A DNA stretch of 15,516 bases from Pseudomonadota bacterium (GTDB lineage: Bacteria > Pseudomonadota > Gammaproteobacteria > Burkholderiales > Burkholderiaceae_B), in the NCBI GenBank assembly GCA_023427085.1, contig JAEZBO010000145.1, positions 1 through 15,516 on the forward strand. The letters run 5' to 3'. The notes under the pieces were generated by a model. It ran no database searches. It was not told the origin of the DNA and saw nothing but the letters and a program-made list of their open reading frames with translations. Position 1 is the first letter of the stretch, and each line of letters begins with the position of its first letter. Both the position numbers and the translations under genes were made by a program. Of this stretch, positions 7,932 to 14,189 are shown one piece after another.

Positions 7932-8885
7932 CTATACCGTCCGCGCGTGCGCCATCGGCGCGCACAGCTCGCGCAGTATCTCGGCCAGCCGCTCTTCGGC
8001 CCATAGTGGCAAGTCGCGCCGGCGGCGGATCAGCGCGACCGGCGGCAGCTTCCAGTCGAGCCGCTCGTCGACGATGCCGACGTCGCCGCGCCGCGCCATG
8101 TCGCGCGCCAGCGAGTCGGGCAGGATCGACACCAGCGTGTCGTCGTCGCGCAGCATGCTGGCGATCACGTCCAGGCTGTAGGTCTCGAGCACCGGCACCG
8201 GCGGCACCGCCTGCGCCTGCGTGAAGATGTCGGTGACGACCCGGCCGATCGGCGTGGCCGGCGACGGCAGGATCCAGTTCATCTGCGCCAGCTTGCGCCA
8301 GTCCAGCGGCTGGCGCGCCAGCCGGCGGGCCAGCGCGGGATGGGCGATCAGCGCCGGCGTCTCGGGGTACAGCACCTCGTACAGAAAGCCCTGTCCGCTG
8401 GGCGCGGCCGATGGCCGGCCGATCAGGCAATCGATCTCGTGGCGCGCCAGCGCGGTGCTGAGCTGGTCGCTGGTGGCCCGCGTCAGCGTGCAGACCACCC
8501 GATGGCGCTGGCGCAGCGCGGTCAGCGCCTGCTTGAGCAGCTCGCCGGGGATGTACGGCACCGCGCCGACGTGCAGCCGGGTGGCGTGGCCGGCATGCGC
8601 GGTGTCGATCTCGTGGCTCCAGTGGCGCAGGTCCTGCAGCAGCCGGTGCGCGCGGTCGAGCGCGAGCTGGCCCAACGGCGTCGCTTGCAGGCGCGCGCCG
8701 CCGCGCACGAACAGCGGCGCGCCGAAGATGGCTTCGAGTTCGGCCAGCGTCTTGGTCGCGGCCGGCTGGCTGACGCCCGATTCGCGCGCCGCGCGGGTCA
8801 GCGTGCCGTGGCGCTGGATGCCGTCCAGCAGCAGCAGGTGGCGGGTCTTGAGCCGGGTCAGCAGCCGGTCGTGAGTGGTCGTCAT
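7932..8885 (-). CDS. LysR-family transcriptional regulator
   Basis: A 317-residue protein of typical LysR-family length. The N-terminal winged helix-turn-helix covers about residues 15-75 (GTLTRAARESGVSQPAATKT at 27-46 as the recognition region). The effector-binding periplasmic-protein-like domain runs from about 100 to 300. The gene is divergent from the ggt-family gene at 9034, the classic arrangement of a LysR activator and its target, and the 148-nt gap contains two palindromes. One palindrome overlaps a TATGAT -10-like hexamer reading toward this gene (8918-8913), which would suit autorepression. Its inducer is unknown, presumably a substrate or product of the neighbouring hydrolase. 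It ends 49 nt before mnmE, so read-through into mnmE is possible. Confidence 0.93.
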   Translation of the reverse strand: MTTTHDRLLTRLKTRHLLLLDGIQRHGTLTRAARESGVSQPAATKTLAELEAIFGAPLFVRGGARLQATPLGQLALDRAHRLLQDLRHWSHEIDTAHAGHATRLHVGAVPYIPGELLKQALTALRQRHRVVCTLTRATSDQLSTALARHEIDCLIGRPSAAPSGQGFLYEVLYPETPALIAHPALARRLARQPLDWRKLAQMNWILPSPATPIGRVVTDIFTQAQAVPPVPVLETYSLDVIASMLRDDDTLVSILPDSLARDMARRGDVGIVDERLDWKLPPVALIRRRRDLPLWAEERLAEILRELCAPMAHARTV

Positions 8886-8914
8886 GGGCGCTGCACAGGG
8901 GCCGAAACCTAGAT

Positions 8915-8932
8915 CATAACCAAATGGTTATG
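8915..8932. promoter_or_regulatory. Palindrome CATAACCA-AA-TGGTTATG, likely LysR recognition site
   Basis: Two perfect 8-bp arms (8915-8922 and 8925-8932) are separated by AA. The centre lies about 62 bp upstream of the start point predicted from the -10 at 8974, which is where LysR-type recognition sites usually sit. It also overlaps a possible -10 for the divergent LysR gene. Assignment to this regulator is inferred from location. Confidence 0.6.
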
Positions 8933-8933
8933 T

Positions 8934-8967
8934 CGCGATAACAATCCCTGTCGTTCCCGTTATCGCG
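8934..8967. promoter_or_regulatory. Inverted repeat CGCGATAAC / GTTATCGCG, likely activation site
   Basis: Nine-bp perfect arms at 8934-8942 and 8959-8967 are separated by 16 nt. They share the ATAAC/GTTAT half-site with the upstream palindrome, so the region has four half-sites. The centre is near -35 of the predicted ggt promoter, as in LysR activation sites. A TTTTT run follows at 8970-8974, so it could instead fold as a terminator-like hairpin, but its place upstream of a gene start favours an operator. Confidence 0.5.
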
Positions 8968-8979
8968 GCTTTTTATACT
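8951..8979 (+). promoter_or_regulatory. Predicted promoter of the ggt-family gene
   Basis: TATACT at 8974-8979 is a good -10 (5 of 6 to consensus). The hexamer 17 nt upstream (TCGTTC, 8951-8956) is a poor -35, as expected for an activator-dependent promoter. The start point would be near 8986, leaving about 48 nt of leader before the ATG at 9034. Confidence 0.45.
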
Positions 8980-9033
8980 CGTAGCGGTATCCCTCACTCC
9001 CTGTCCACCAGGCCGCGGCCAGGATTCGCAACC

Positions 9034-10869
9034 ATGTCAGATTTCACCACCCGTCCCGAGATCCAGGGCACTTTCGGCGTCGTCTCGTCGACGCACTGGA
9101 TCGCCTCGCAAGTGGCCATGAGCGTGCTCGAGCGCGGCGGCAACGCCTTCGACGCGGCGGTGGCCGGCGGCTTCGTGCTGCAGGTGGTCGAGCCACACCT
9201 GAACGGCCCGGGCGGCGAGGTGCCGATCATCTTCTGGAGCGAAGCCGAGCAGCGCACGCGGGTCTTGTGCGGCCAGGGACCGGCGCCGGCGCTGGCCGAG
9301 GCCGCCTATTTCCGCGCCATGGGCCTGGAGCAGGTGCCCGGCATCGGCCTGCTGCCGGCCTGCGTGCCCGGCGCGTTCTGCGCGTGGCTGACGCTGCTGC
9401 GCGACTACGGCAGCTGGGAGCTGGCCGACGTGCTGGCGCCCGCCATCGCTTATGCCGAACAGGGCTTCCCGCTGGTGCCGCGCGTGGTCGCCGCGATCAC
9501 CGCGGTCGCGGCGCTGTTTCGTGACGAATGGAGCACCTCGGCCGACACCTGGCTGCCGGGCGATCGTATCGCGCAGGCCAACGAGCTGTTCCGTCTGCCG
9601 GCGCTGGCGCGCACCTACCGCCGCATCGTCGAGACGGCGCAGGCGGGCGGGGACACGCGCGAGCAGCGCCTGGAGGCGGCCATGCAGTGCTGGTCGGACG
9701 GCTTCGTCGCCGAAGCCATCGACCGCTATTACCGCGAGGCGCGGGTGCGCGACACCACCGGCCAACGCAACGGCGGCCTGCTGCGGCGCGCCGACCTGGC
9801 AGGCTGGCGGCCGCACTACGAGGACCCGGTGACGGCCGACTATGGCCGCTACACGGTGGCCAAGTGCGGACCGTGGTCGCAGGGCACGGTGTTCTTGCAG
9901 CAGTTGGGCTTGCTCAGGCACCTGGACCTGCCATCCCATGCGCCGGACTCGTTCGGTTTCGTCCACCGCGTGGCCGAGTCGGCCAAGCTGGCGCTGGCCG
10001 ACCGGCTGGCCTGGTACGGCGACCCCGAGCACGAGGACGTGCCGCTGGCCGCCTTGCTGTCGGATGCCTATGCACGCGAACGCGCGGCGCTGGTCGGCCC
10101 GCAAGCCGATGCGCAACTGCGGCCGGGCCGGCCGGCGCTGCGCGAGCCGGTGCTGCCGGACCTGGACGTGCCGGCGCGCACGCTGGCCGACGCCGACACC
10201 CGCTACGGCGTCGGCGAGCCGACCTTCGCGCAGCTGCCGCCGGTGGCGCAATGGCTGCCGCAAGAGGTATTCGTCGGCGACACCTGCCACATCGACGTGA
10301 TCGACGTGGCCGGCAACATGGTGGCCGCCACGCCGTCGGGCGGCTGGCTGTCGTCGAGCCCGGTGGTGCCGGAGCTGGGTTTCTCGTTGACGACCCGGCT
10401 GCAGATGAGCTGGCTGGACCCGAGCGTGCCGGGTGCGCTCAAGCCCGGCAAGCGTCCGAGCACCACGCTGTCGCCCGGCCTGGCGCTGCGCGACGGCAAG
10501 CCCTACATGGTTTTCGGCACGCCCGGCGGCGACCAGCAGGATCAATGGACCGTTGCGTTCCTGATGCGCCACGCGGTGCACGGCATGAACCTGCAGCAGG
10601 CCGTCGATGCGCCGGCCTGGCACGTCGACCATGGCCCCTCGTCGTTCTGGCCGCGCACCGTCAGCCTGAACCGGCTGGTGGTGGAATCGCGCCTGCCTGC
10701 CGAGACCATCGATGCCCTGCGCGCGGCCGGCCACGACGTGGTGGTCGGCGGGCCGTGGTCCGAAGGCCGCATCAGCGTCTGCACGCGCGAGCCGGCGCCC
10801 GGCGGCGGCCTGTTCCTGCGCGCGGCGGCCAATGCGCGTGGCATGCAGGGCTACGCGGTGGGCCGTTGA
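9034..10869 (+). CDS. Gamma-glutamyltransferase-family Ntn hydrolase
   Basis: A 611-residue proenzyme of the GGT family, which self-cleaves so that a threonine becomes the N-terminal nucleophile of the small subunit. The predicted nucleophile is T417 in GDTCHIDVIDVAGN, aligning with the TTHYSVVDKDG region of E. coli GGT. The conserved small-subunit motifs RPSTTLSP and FGTPGGDQQDQW follow. The N-terminal region has the family pattern (VVSSTHWIASQVAMSVLERG, then NGPGGEVPIIFW). No signal peptide is present, so unlike E. coli GGT it is probably cytoplasmic. This suggests an amidohydrolase-type member (as in the HpxW/YwrD branch) rather than periplasmic glutathione breakdown; that is inference. 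An AGGA element lies about 9 nt before the ATG. It is divergent from the LysR gene and 111 nt upstream of the Bug receptor gene. Confidence 0.9.
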   Translation: MSDFTTRPEIQGTFGVVSSTHWIASQVAMSVLERGGNAFDAAVAGGFVLQVVEPHLNGPGGEVPIIFWSEAEQRTRVLCGQGPAPALAEAAYFRAMGLEQVPGIGLLPACVPGAFCAWLTLLRDYGSWELADVLAPAIAYAEQGFPLVPRVVAAITAVAALFRDEWSTSADTWLPGDRIAQANELFRLPALARTYRRIVETAQAGGDTREQRLEAAMQCWSDGFVAEAIDRYYREARVRDTTGQRNGGLLRRADLAGWRPHYEDPVTADYGRYTVAKCGPWSQGTVFLQQLGLLRHLDLPSHAPDSFGFVHRVAESAKLALADRLAWYGDPEHEDVPLAALLSDAYARERAALVGPQADAQLRPGRPALREPVLPDLDVPARTLADADTRYGVGEPTFAQLPPVAQWLPQEVFVGDTCHIDVIDVAGNMVAATPSGGWLSSSPVVPELGFSLTTRLQMSWLDPSVPGALKPGKRPSTTLSPGLALRDGKPYMVFGTPGGDQQDQWTVAFLMRHAVHGMNLQQAVDAPAWHVDHGPSSFWPRTVSLNRLVVESRLPAETIDALRAAGHDVVVGGPWSEGRISVCTREPAPGGGLFLRAAANARGMQGYAVGR

Positions 10870-10906
10870 CGCGGGCCGCGCAGAGCAGTGGCTGAACGCC
10901 GCGCAC

Positions 10907-10930
10907 GCGCTGTCAGCGCAGTCCGTTTTT
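10907..10930 (+). terminator. Short hairpin plus T5 run after the ggt-family gene
   Basis: GCGCTGTCAGCGC at 10907-10919 can fold into a 5-bp stem with a GTC loop. TTTTT follows at 10926-10930 after a six-base gap. The stem is short and the T-run is displaced, so it is a weak intrinsic terminator or attenuator at best. If active it would partly uncouple the hydrolase from the receptor gene. Confidence 0.3.
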
Positions 10931-10980
10931 ATCAGATGGCCGGCATTCCGACCGCGCCGCTACCCAAGGGAAGAAGCTTC

Positions 10981-11958
10981 ATGAACCACTCGATCAAGAC
11001 CGTCCTCAGGACCTTCGCAGCCGGCCTGTGCCTGGCCACTGCCGCCGCCGGCGCGCAGGCGGCCTATCCCGACAAGCCCGTCACGCTGATCGTGCCGTGG
11101 GCACCCGGTGGCTCGACCGATATCCTGGCGCGGGTGCTGTCCGACCATCTGAGCAAGTCGATGGGCCAGACCTTCGTGGTCGAGAACAAATCGGGCGCCT
11201 CGGGCAACATCGGCTCGGCCCAGGTCGCGCGCGCCGCACCGGACGGCTATACGCTGCTGGTCGGTTCGATGAGCACGCACACGATGAACGAAGCGTTGTT
11301 CACCAGCATGCCCTTCGATGGCGTCGAGGACTTCACGCCGATCGCCGAGCTGGCGCTGGTGACCAACACCATGGTCGTCAACGCCGACGTGCCGGCCAAC
11401 ACGGTGGCCGAGTTCATCGACTATGCGCGCGCCAACCCGGGCAAGATCGCCTACGCGTCGGCGGGCCCCGGCTCGACCAACCACCTGAGCGCGGCGATGT
11501 TCGAGAAGGCCACCGGCGTCGAGATGGTGCACATTCCCTATCGCGGCGGCGCACCGGCGGTGATGGATACCGCCGCCGGTCGCACGCAGCTGTTCTTCAG
11601 CGCCGGCACGCAGACGCTGCCGCACGTGAAGGCCGGCAAGCTCAAGCTGCTGGCGGTCACCGAGGCGCAGCGCTCGCCGCTGCTCAAGGACACGCCGGCG
11701 GTCGCCGAGACGGTGCCGGGTTACGAGATCGCCGTGTGGTACGGCGCCTTCGGTCCCAAGGGCATGGATCCGGCGCTGGTGCAGCGGCTGAACAAGGAGA
11801 TCAACGCGGCGCTGGCGCGTCCCGACGTGATCGAGAAGATGAATGGCATGGCGGTGGAAGTGCGCCAGAGCACGCCCGAAGCCTTCGCCAAGTTGCTGCG
11901 CGAGGATGCGCAGCGCTACGGCAAGCTGGTTGGCGACCTGGGCATCAAGGCCGAGTGA
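10981..11958 (+). CDS. Bug/TctC-family tripartite tricarboxylate transporter substrate-binding protein
   Basis: A periplasmic receptor of the TctC (Bug) family, 325 residues, typical length. A signal peptide covers about residues 1-27 (charged start, hydrophobic core, AGAQA cleavage region). The mature protein begins YPDKPVTLIVPWAPGGSTD, the hallmark of the family, and has the second conserved block AGPGSTNHLSAAMFEKATG followed by IPYRGGAPAV. I chose the ATG at 10981 because AGGGAAGAAG lies just upstream and the signal peptide then starts correctly; the frame extends back to 10888 but that adds only a non-secretory stretch. No tctA/tctB membrane genes are present, so it is an orphan receptor using a remote transporter or acting in sensing. 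It probably captures a carboxylate or amide used by the neighbouring hydrolase; the ligand is unknown. Confidence 0.95.
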   Translation: MNHSIKTVLRTFAAGLCLATAAAGAQAAYPDKPVTLIVPWAPGGSTDILARVLSDHLSKSMGQTFVVENKSGASGNIGSAQVARAAPDGYTLLVGSMSTHTMNEALFTSMPFDGVEDFTPIAELALVTNTMVVNADVPANTVAEFIDYARANPGKIAYASAGPGSTNHLSAAMFEKATGVEMVHIPYRGGAPAVMDTAAGRTQLFFSAGTQTLPHVKAGKLKLLAVTEAQRSPLLKDTPAVAETVPGYEIAVWYGAFGPKGMDPALVQRLNKEINAALARPDVIEKMNGMAVEVRQSTPEAFAKLLREDAQRYGKLVGDLGIKAE

Positions 11959-12479
11959 TGCACGGGATGGTCTCGAGCAAGGAATGGCTGCCGGCGGTCG
12001 ATGCGCTGGCCGGCGCCGCCGCGCAGGGTGACGGGCTGGCCATGCTGGCGGCGATCGACAGCCTGGCCTATGCCAGCCTGACCCATACGCTGTGCACCAT
12101 CAACCGCTACGATGCCGAGGCGATGCGGGTGGTGCGCCTGTACAGCTCGAATCCGGCGGCCTACCCGCCCGGTGGCAGCAAGGACAAGCGCGGCACCGAC
12201 TGGGGCCGACATGTGCTGCAGGAGCAGCGTGTGTTCGTCGGCGAGGGCGCCGACGCGATCCGCCAAGCCTTCGACGACCATGCGGCGATCGCGGCGCTGG
12301 GCTTGCGCTCGATCATCAACGTGCCGGTGGTGCTGCGGCAGACCTGCCTGGGCACGGTGAACTTCCTGATGCGCGGCGAGCAGGTGCTGCCCGGCCAGGT
12401 CGGCGCGGCGCGGCTGGCGGCGCTGCAGGCGGCCACCGCCTTCGGATTGCTGGGGCTGCAACCGGCAAGGCCGGCTTAG
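11958..12479 (+). CDS. GAF-domain protein coupled to the Bug receptor
   Basis: A 173-residue protein with a single GAF domain over about residues 20-160: a small-molecule-binding fold with the characteristic end GLRSIINVPVVLRQTCLGTVNFL. The ATG at 11958-11960 overlaps the receptor TGA by one base (TGATG), with AAGG about 7 nt before the ATG, so translational coupling is likely. An in-frame ATG at 11967 is an alternative. No kinase, cyclase, HTH or membrane segment is attached, so it is a stand-alone binding domain. Its cysteine and histidine content (for example THTLC near 46-50) does not match a methionine-sulfoxide-reductase type GAF that I can recognise. A role as an intracellular ligand sensor or ligand carrier for the cluster is inference from position. 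Confidence 0.88.
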   Translation: MHGMVSSKEWLPAVDALAGAAAQGDGLAMLAAIDSLAYASLTHTLCTINRYDAEAMRVVRLYSSNPAAYPPGGSKDKRGTDWGRHVLQEQRVFVGEGADAIRQAFDDHAAIAALGLRSIINVPVVLRQTCLGTVNFLMRGEQVLPGQVGAARLAALQAATAFGLLGLQPARPA

Positions 12480-12521
12480 GCTGGCCGCGCGCCTGCCGGC
12501 CGTCCATATAACGGCTGGTTG

Positions 12522-12572
12522 TGATCTAAGCGTCACTCTGTCTTATGACTGCGGCGCAGGCGCTCGGATAAT
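12522..12572 (+). promoter_or_regulatory. Promoter-like block A (TGATCTAAGCG - 34 nt - GATAATGG)
   Basis: TGATCTAAGCG at 12522-12532 and GATAAT (good -10) at 12567-12572 occur in the same order and at the same spacing as block B at 13066-13116. The -35 region is poor. It reads toward the short signal-peptide ORF at 12622. Confidence 0.5.
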
Positions 12573-12621
12573 GGAGTCTCGCGCCGGGCCATCCTGCCCG
12601 GCCTTGCACCGAGCGCCCTTC

Positions 12622-12786
12622 ATGTCCGCCCCTCGCCCGTCGTCCTGGTCACTGCAGCGTCTTGCCGCCACGGCAGGCGTAGCCGTGCTGCTGGCGGGGC
12701 TGTCGCTCATCCTGCCGCCGACCGCGCACGCCCACGCCGGCAGCGCCGGCCTGGCCGCTAGCGCCGCGATATCAGCGTCCCGCTGA
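12622..12786 (+). pseudogene. Short signal-peptide ORF, probable truncated secreted-protein gene
   Basis: Fifty-four codons from the ATG at 12622 encode a convincing secretion leader: a short polar start with Arg, a hydrophobic run (AGVAVLLAGLSLIL) and an Ala-x-Ala type cleavage region (TAHAHA). Only about 17 Ala/Gly/Ser-rich residues follow before the stop at 12784-12786. The 3' end runs into the tail of the minus-strand tautomerase gene (12758-12943). It sits 50 nt after promoter-like block A. An alternative in-frame start at 12571 overlaps the -10 and is unlikely. The layout fits the 5' stump of an exported-protein gene whose body was lost. It could instead be a tiny exported peptide, or chance in high-GC DNA. 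Confidence 0.35.
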
Positions 12787-12943
12787 CCGCCCAGTTCTGC
12801 GGCGCGACGTCGTCGAACACCACGAACACGCTGTCGGCCTTGGCATTGCCGTGCTCGACCATCGCCTGCGTGACCGCCTGGGCGATGGCGGCTTTCTGGT
12901 CTTCGGTGCGTCCTTCGATCAACTCTATGCGTACGTAAGGCAT
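12758..12943 (-). CDS. 4-oxalocrotonate tautomerase family protein
   Basis: A 61-residue protein of the 4-OT subfamily, which uses an N-terminal proline, exposed after Met removal, as catalytic base and assembles as a hexamer. The sequence MPYVRIELIEGRTEDQK gives Pro1 and Arg11 as in Pseudomonas 4-OT. The position of Arg39 is Phe (DSVFVVFDD), and Phe50 is Trp in the QNWAVSGTL stretch, so classical 4-oxalocrotonate turnover is doubtful and another tautomerase or dehalogenase-like activity is possible. AGGAG lies 5 nt before the ATG. It stands alone on the minus strand between two plus-strand units that share a promoter-like block. Family assignment is firm; substrate unknown. Confidence 0.92.
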   Translation of the reverse strand: MPYVRIELIEGRTEDQKAAIAQAVTQAMVEHGNAKADSVFVVFDDVAPQNWAVSGTLISRR

Positions 12944-13065
12944 CTGGGCTCCTGGTGGGTATGGCGGGTTGCCGCTCGAGCCGACATGATAGGACAGGGC
13001 CGGCCGGCCGGCCGCCGCCGCGTCACCGCCACGTCTGGCGCCTGGCGGCTTATGCCGCGGCGTTC

Positions 13066-13116
13066 TGATCTAAGCGCCAGATTGTCGTTCGTGTGCGGGG
13101 ATGCGCTTTCCATAAT
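13066..13116 (+). promoter_or_regulatory. Promoter-like block B (TGATCTAAGCG - 34 nt - CATAATGG)
   Basis: Second copy of the block at 12522-12572: identical 11-mer at 13066-13076, the same 34-nt spacing and CATAAT at 13111-13116 as the -10. The 5' leader to the ATG at 13146 would be about 23 nt. The -35 hexamer (TTCGTG, 13088-13093) is weak, so an activator binding the 11-mer is plausible. Confidence 0.55.
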
Positions 13117-13145
13117 GGGTCGCCTCGCCACTCACCGGACGTCCC

Positions 13146-14177
13146 ATGCGACTCAAGTCATTGTTTTCCCGTTACGCCGCGCGCGCCGCGGCGCTTGCCA
13201 CCCTGTTCGTGTTCGGCCTGTCGGCGCCGGGCGCGGCGCAGGCCGAGGGGCGCATCCGCATCGCCGAGCAGTTCGGCATCGTATACCTGCTGCTGAACGT
13301 GGCGCGCGACCAGCAACTGATCGAGAAGCACGGCAAGGCCGCCGGCGTGGACATCAAGGTCGAATGGCTCAAGCTGTCGGGCGGCGCGGCGGTCAACGAC
13401 GCGCTGCTGTCGGGCGCGGTCGATATCGCCGGCGCCGGCGTCGGCCCGCTGCTGACGATCTGGGACCGCACGCATGGCCGCCAGAACGTCAAGGGCGTGG
13501 CGTCGCTGGGCAACTTCCCGTACTACCTGGTCAGCAACAACCCGGCGGTCAAGACCATCGAGGACTTCACCGACAAGGACCGCATCGCGGTGCCGGCGGT
13601 GGGCGTGTCGGTGCAGTCACGCGTGCTGCAGCTGGCCTCGTCGAAGATCTGGGGCAAGGAACAGTTCGCCCGGCTCGACAAGATCTCGGTGGCGCTGCCG
13701 CATCCGGACGCGGCCAACGCGATCATCTCCGGTGGCACCGAGATCACCGGGCACTTCGGCAATCCGCCGTTTCAGGAGCAGGAGCTGGCCGGCAACCCCA
13801 ACGCGCGCATCGTGCTGAACTCCTACGACGTGCTGGGCGGTCCGGCCTCGGCCACGGTGCTGTTCGCCACTGAAAAATACCGCAGCGAGAATCCCAAGAC
13901 CTACGCCGCGTTCCAGGCCGCGCTGGCCGAGGCGGCGCAGTTCATCGCCAGGCAGCCGCAACAGGCCGCCGACACCTATATCCGCGTGACCGGCGCCAAG
14001 ATCGATCGCGACTTCCTGGTCAAGATCATCACGAACCCCGAGATCCAGTTCACGCTGCAGCCCCAGAACACCTACGCGCTGGCCGAATTCATGCACGAGG
14101 TGGGCGCCATCAAGAACCGGCCCCAGTCGTGGCGCGACTATTTCTTCGACGATCCGGCCACCGCGCAGGGCAGTTGA
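13146..14177 (+). CDS. ABC transporter substrate-binding protein, SsuA/NMT1-like
   Basis: A 343-residue periplasmic binding protein of the COG0715 type (nitrate/sulfonate/taurine/pyrimidine-precursor receptors). The signal peptide covers about residues 1-33, ending GAAQA. The mature protein shows the family layout: RIRIAEQFGIVYLLLNVARD at the start, LSGGAAVNDALLSGAVDIAGAG (an SsuA-like block near 78-99), then a hinge and second lobe with LGNFPYYLV. No permease or ATPase gene is adjacent on the plus strand; the next gene is convergent 9 nt away, so the membrane partner must be encoded elsewhere or upstream loss has occurred. Block B (13066-13116) is the likely promoter. The start fits the leader, although no strong Shine-Dalgarno is seen. 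Ligand unknown. Confidence 0.93.
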   Translation: MRLKSLFSRYAARAAALATLFVFGLSAPGAAQAEGRIRIAEQFGIVYLLLNVARDQQLIEKHGKAAGVDIKVEWLKLSGGAAVNDALLSGAVDIAGAGVGPLLTIWDRTHGRQNVKGVASLGNFPYYLVSNNPAVKTIEDFTDKDRIAVPAVGVSVQSRVLQLASSKIWGKEQFARLDKISVALPHPDAANAIISGGTEITGHFGNPPFQEQELAGNPNARIVLNSYDVLGGPASATVLFATEKYRSENPKTYAAFQAALAEAAQFIARQPQQAADTYIRVTGAKIDRDFLVKIITNPEIQFTLQPQNTYALAEFMHEVGAIKNRPQSWRDYFFDDPATAQGS

Positions 14178-14189
14178 GCGGGCCGCTCA
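14175..14189. other. 15-bp palindrome covering both convergent stop codons
   Basis: TGAGCGGGCCGCTCA is a perfect odd-centred palindrome whose ends are the TGA stops of the substrate-binding protein gene and the ankyrin gene. It can form a short hairpin on either strand (GAGCG stem, GGC loop) but no T-run follows, so a terminator role is weak. Confidence 0.4.

Noticed and set aside
6362..8224. 620-codon plus-strand frame opposite mnmE
   Set aside because: It crosses mnmE, the gap and part of the LysR gene on the wrong strand and becomes low-complexity at its end.
9037..10734. 565-codon minus-strand frame opposite the ggt-family gene
   Set aside because: Antisense shadow; it is Arg/Gln/His/Ala-rich without any recognisable fold.
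10888..10980. Upstream extension of the Bug receptor
   Set aside because: It would bury the signal peptide behind 31 extra residues; the ATG at 10981 has a Shine-Dalgarno and a proper leader.
12469..12501. GGCCGGC / GCCGGCC inverted repeat at the end of the GAF gene as a terminator
   Set aside because: GC-only 7-bp arms with a 19-nt loop and no T-run; such pairs are common at this base composition.
12506..12521. ATATAACGGCTGGTTG as another copy of the LysR half-site pair
   Set aside because: The second half-site is imperfect and the spacing is one base short of the 8915-8932 palindrome; not enough to call.
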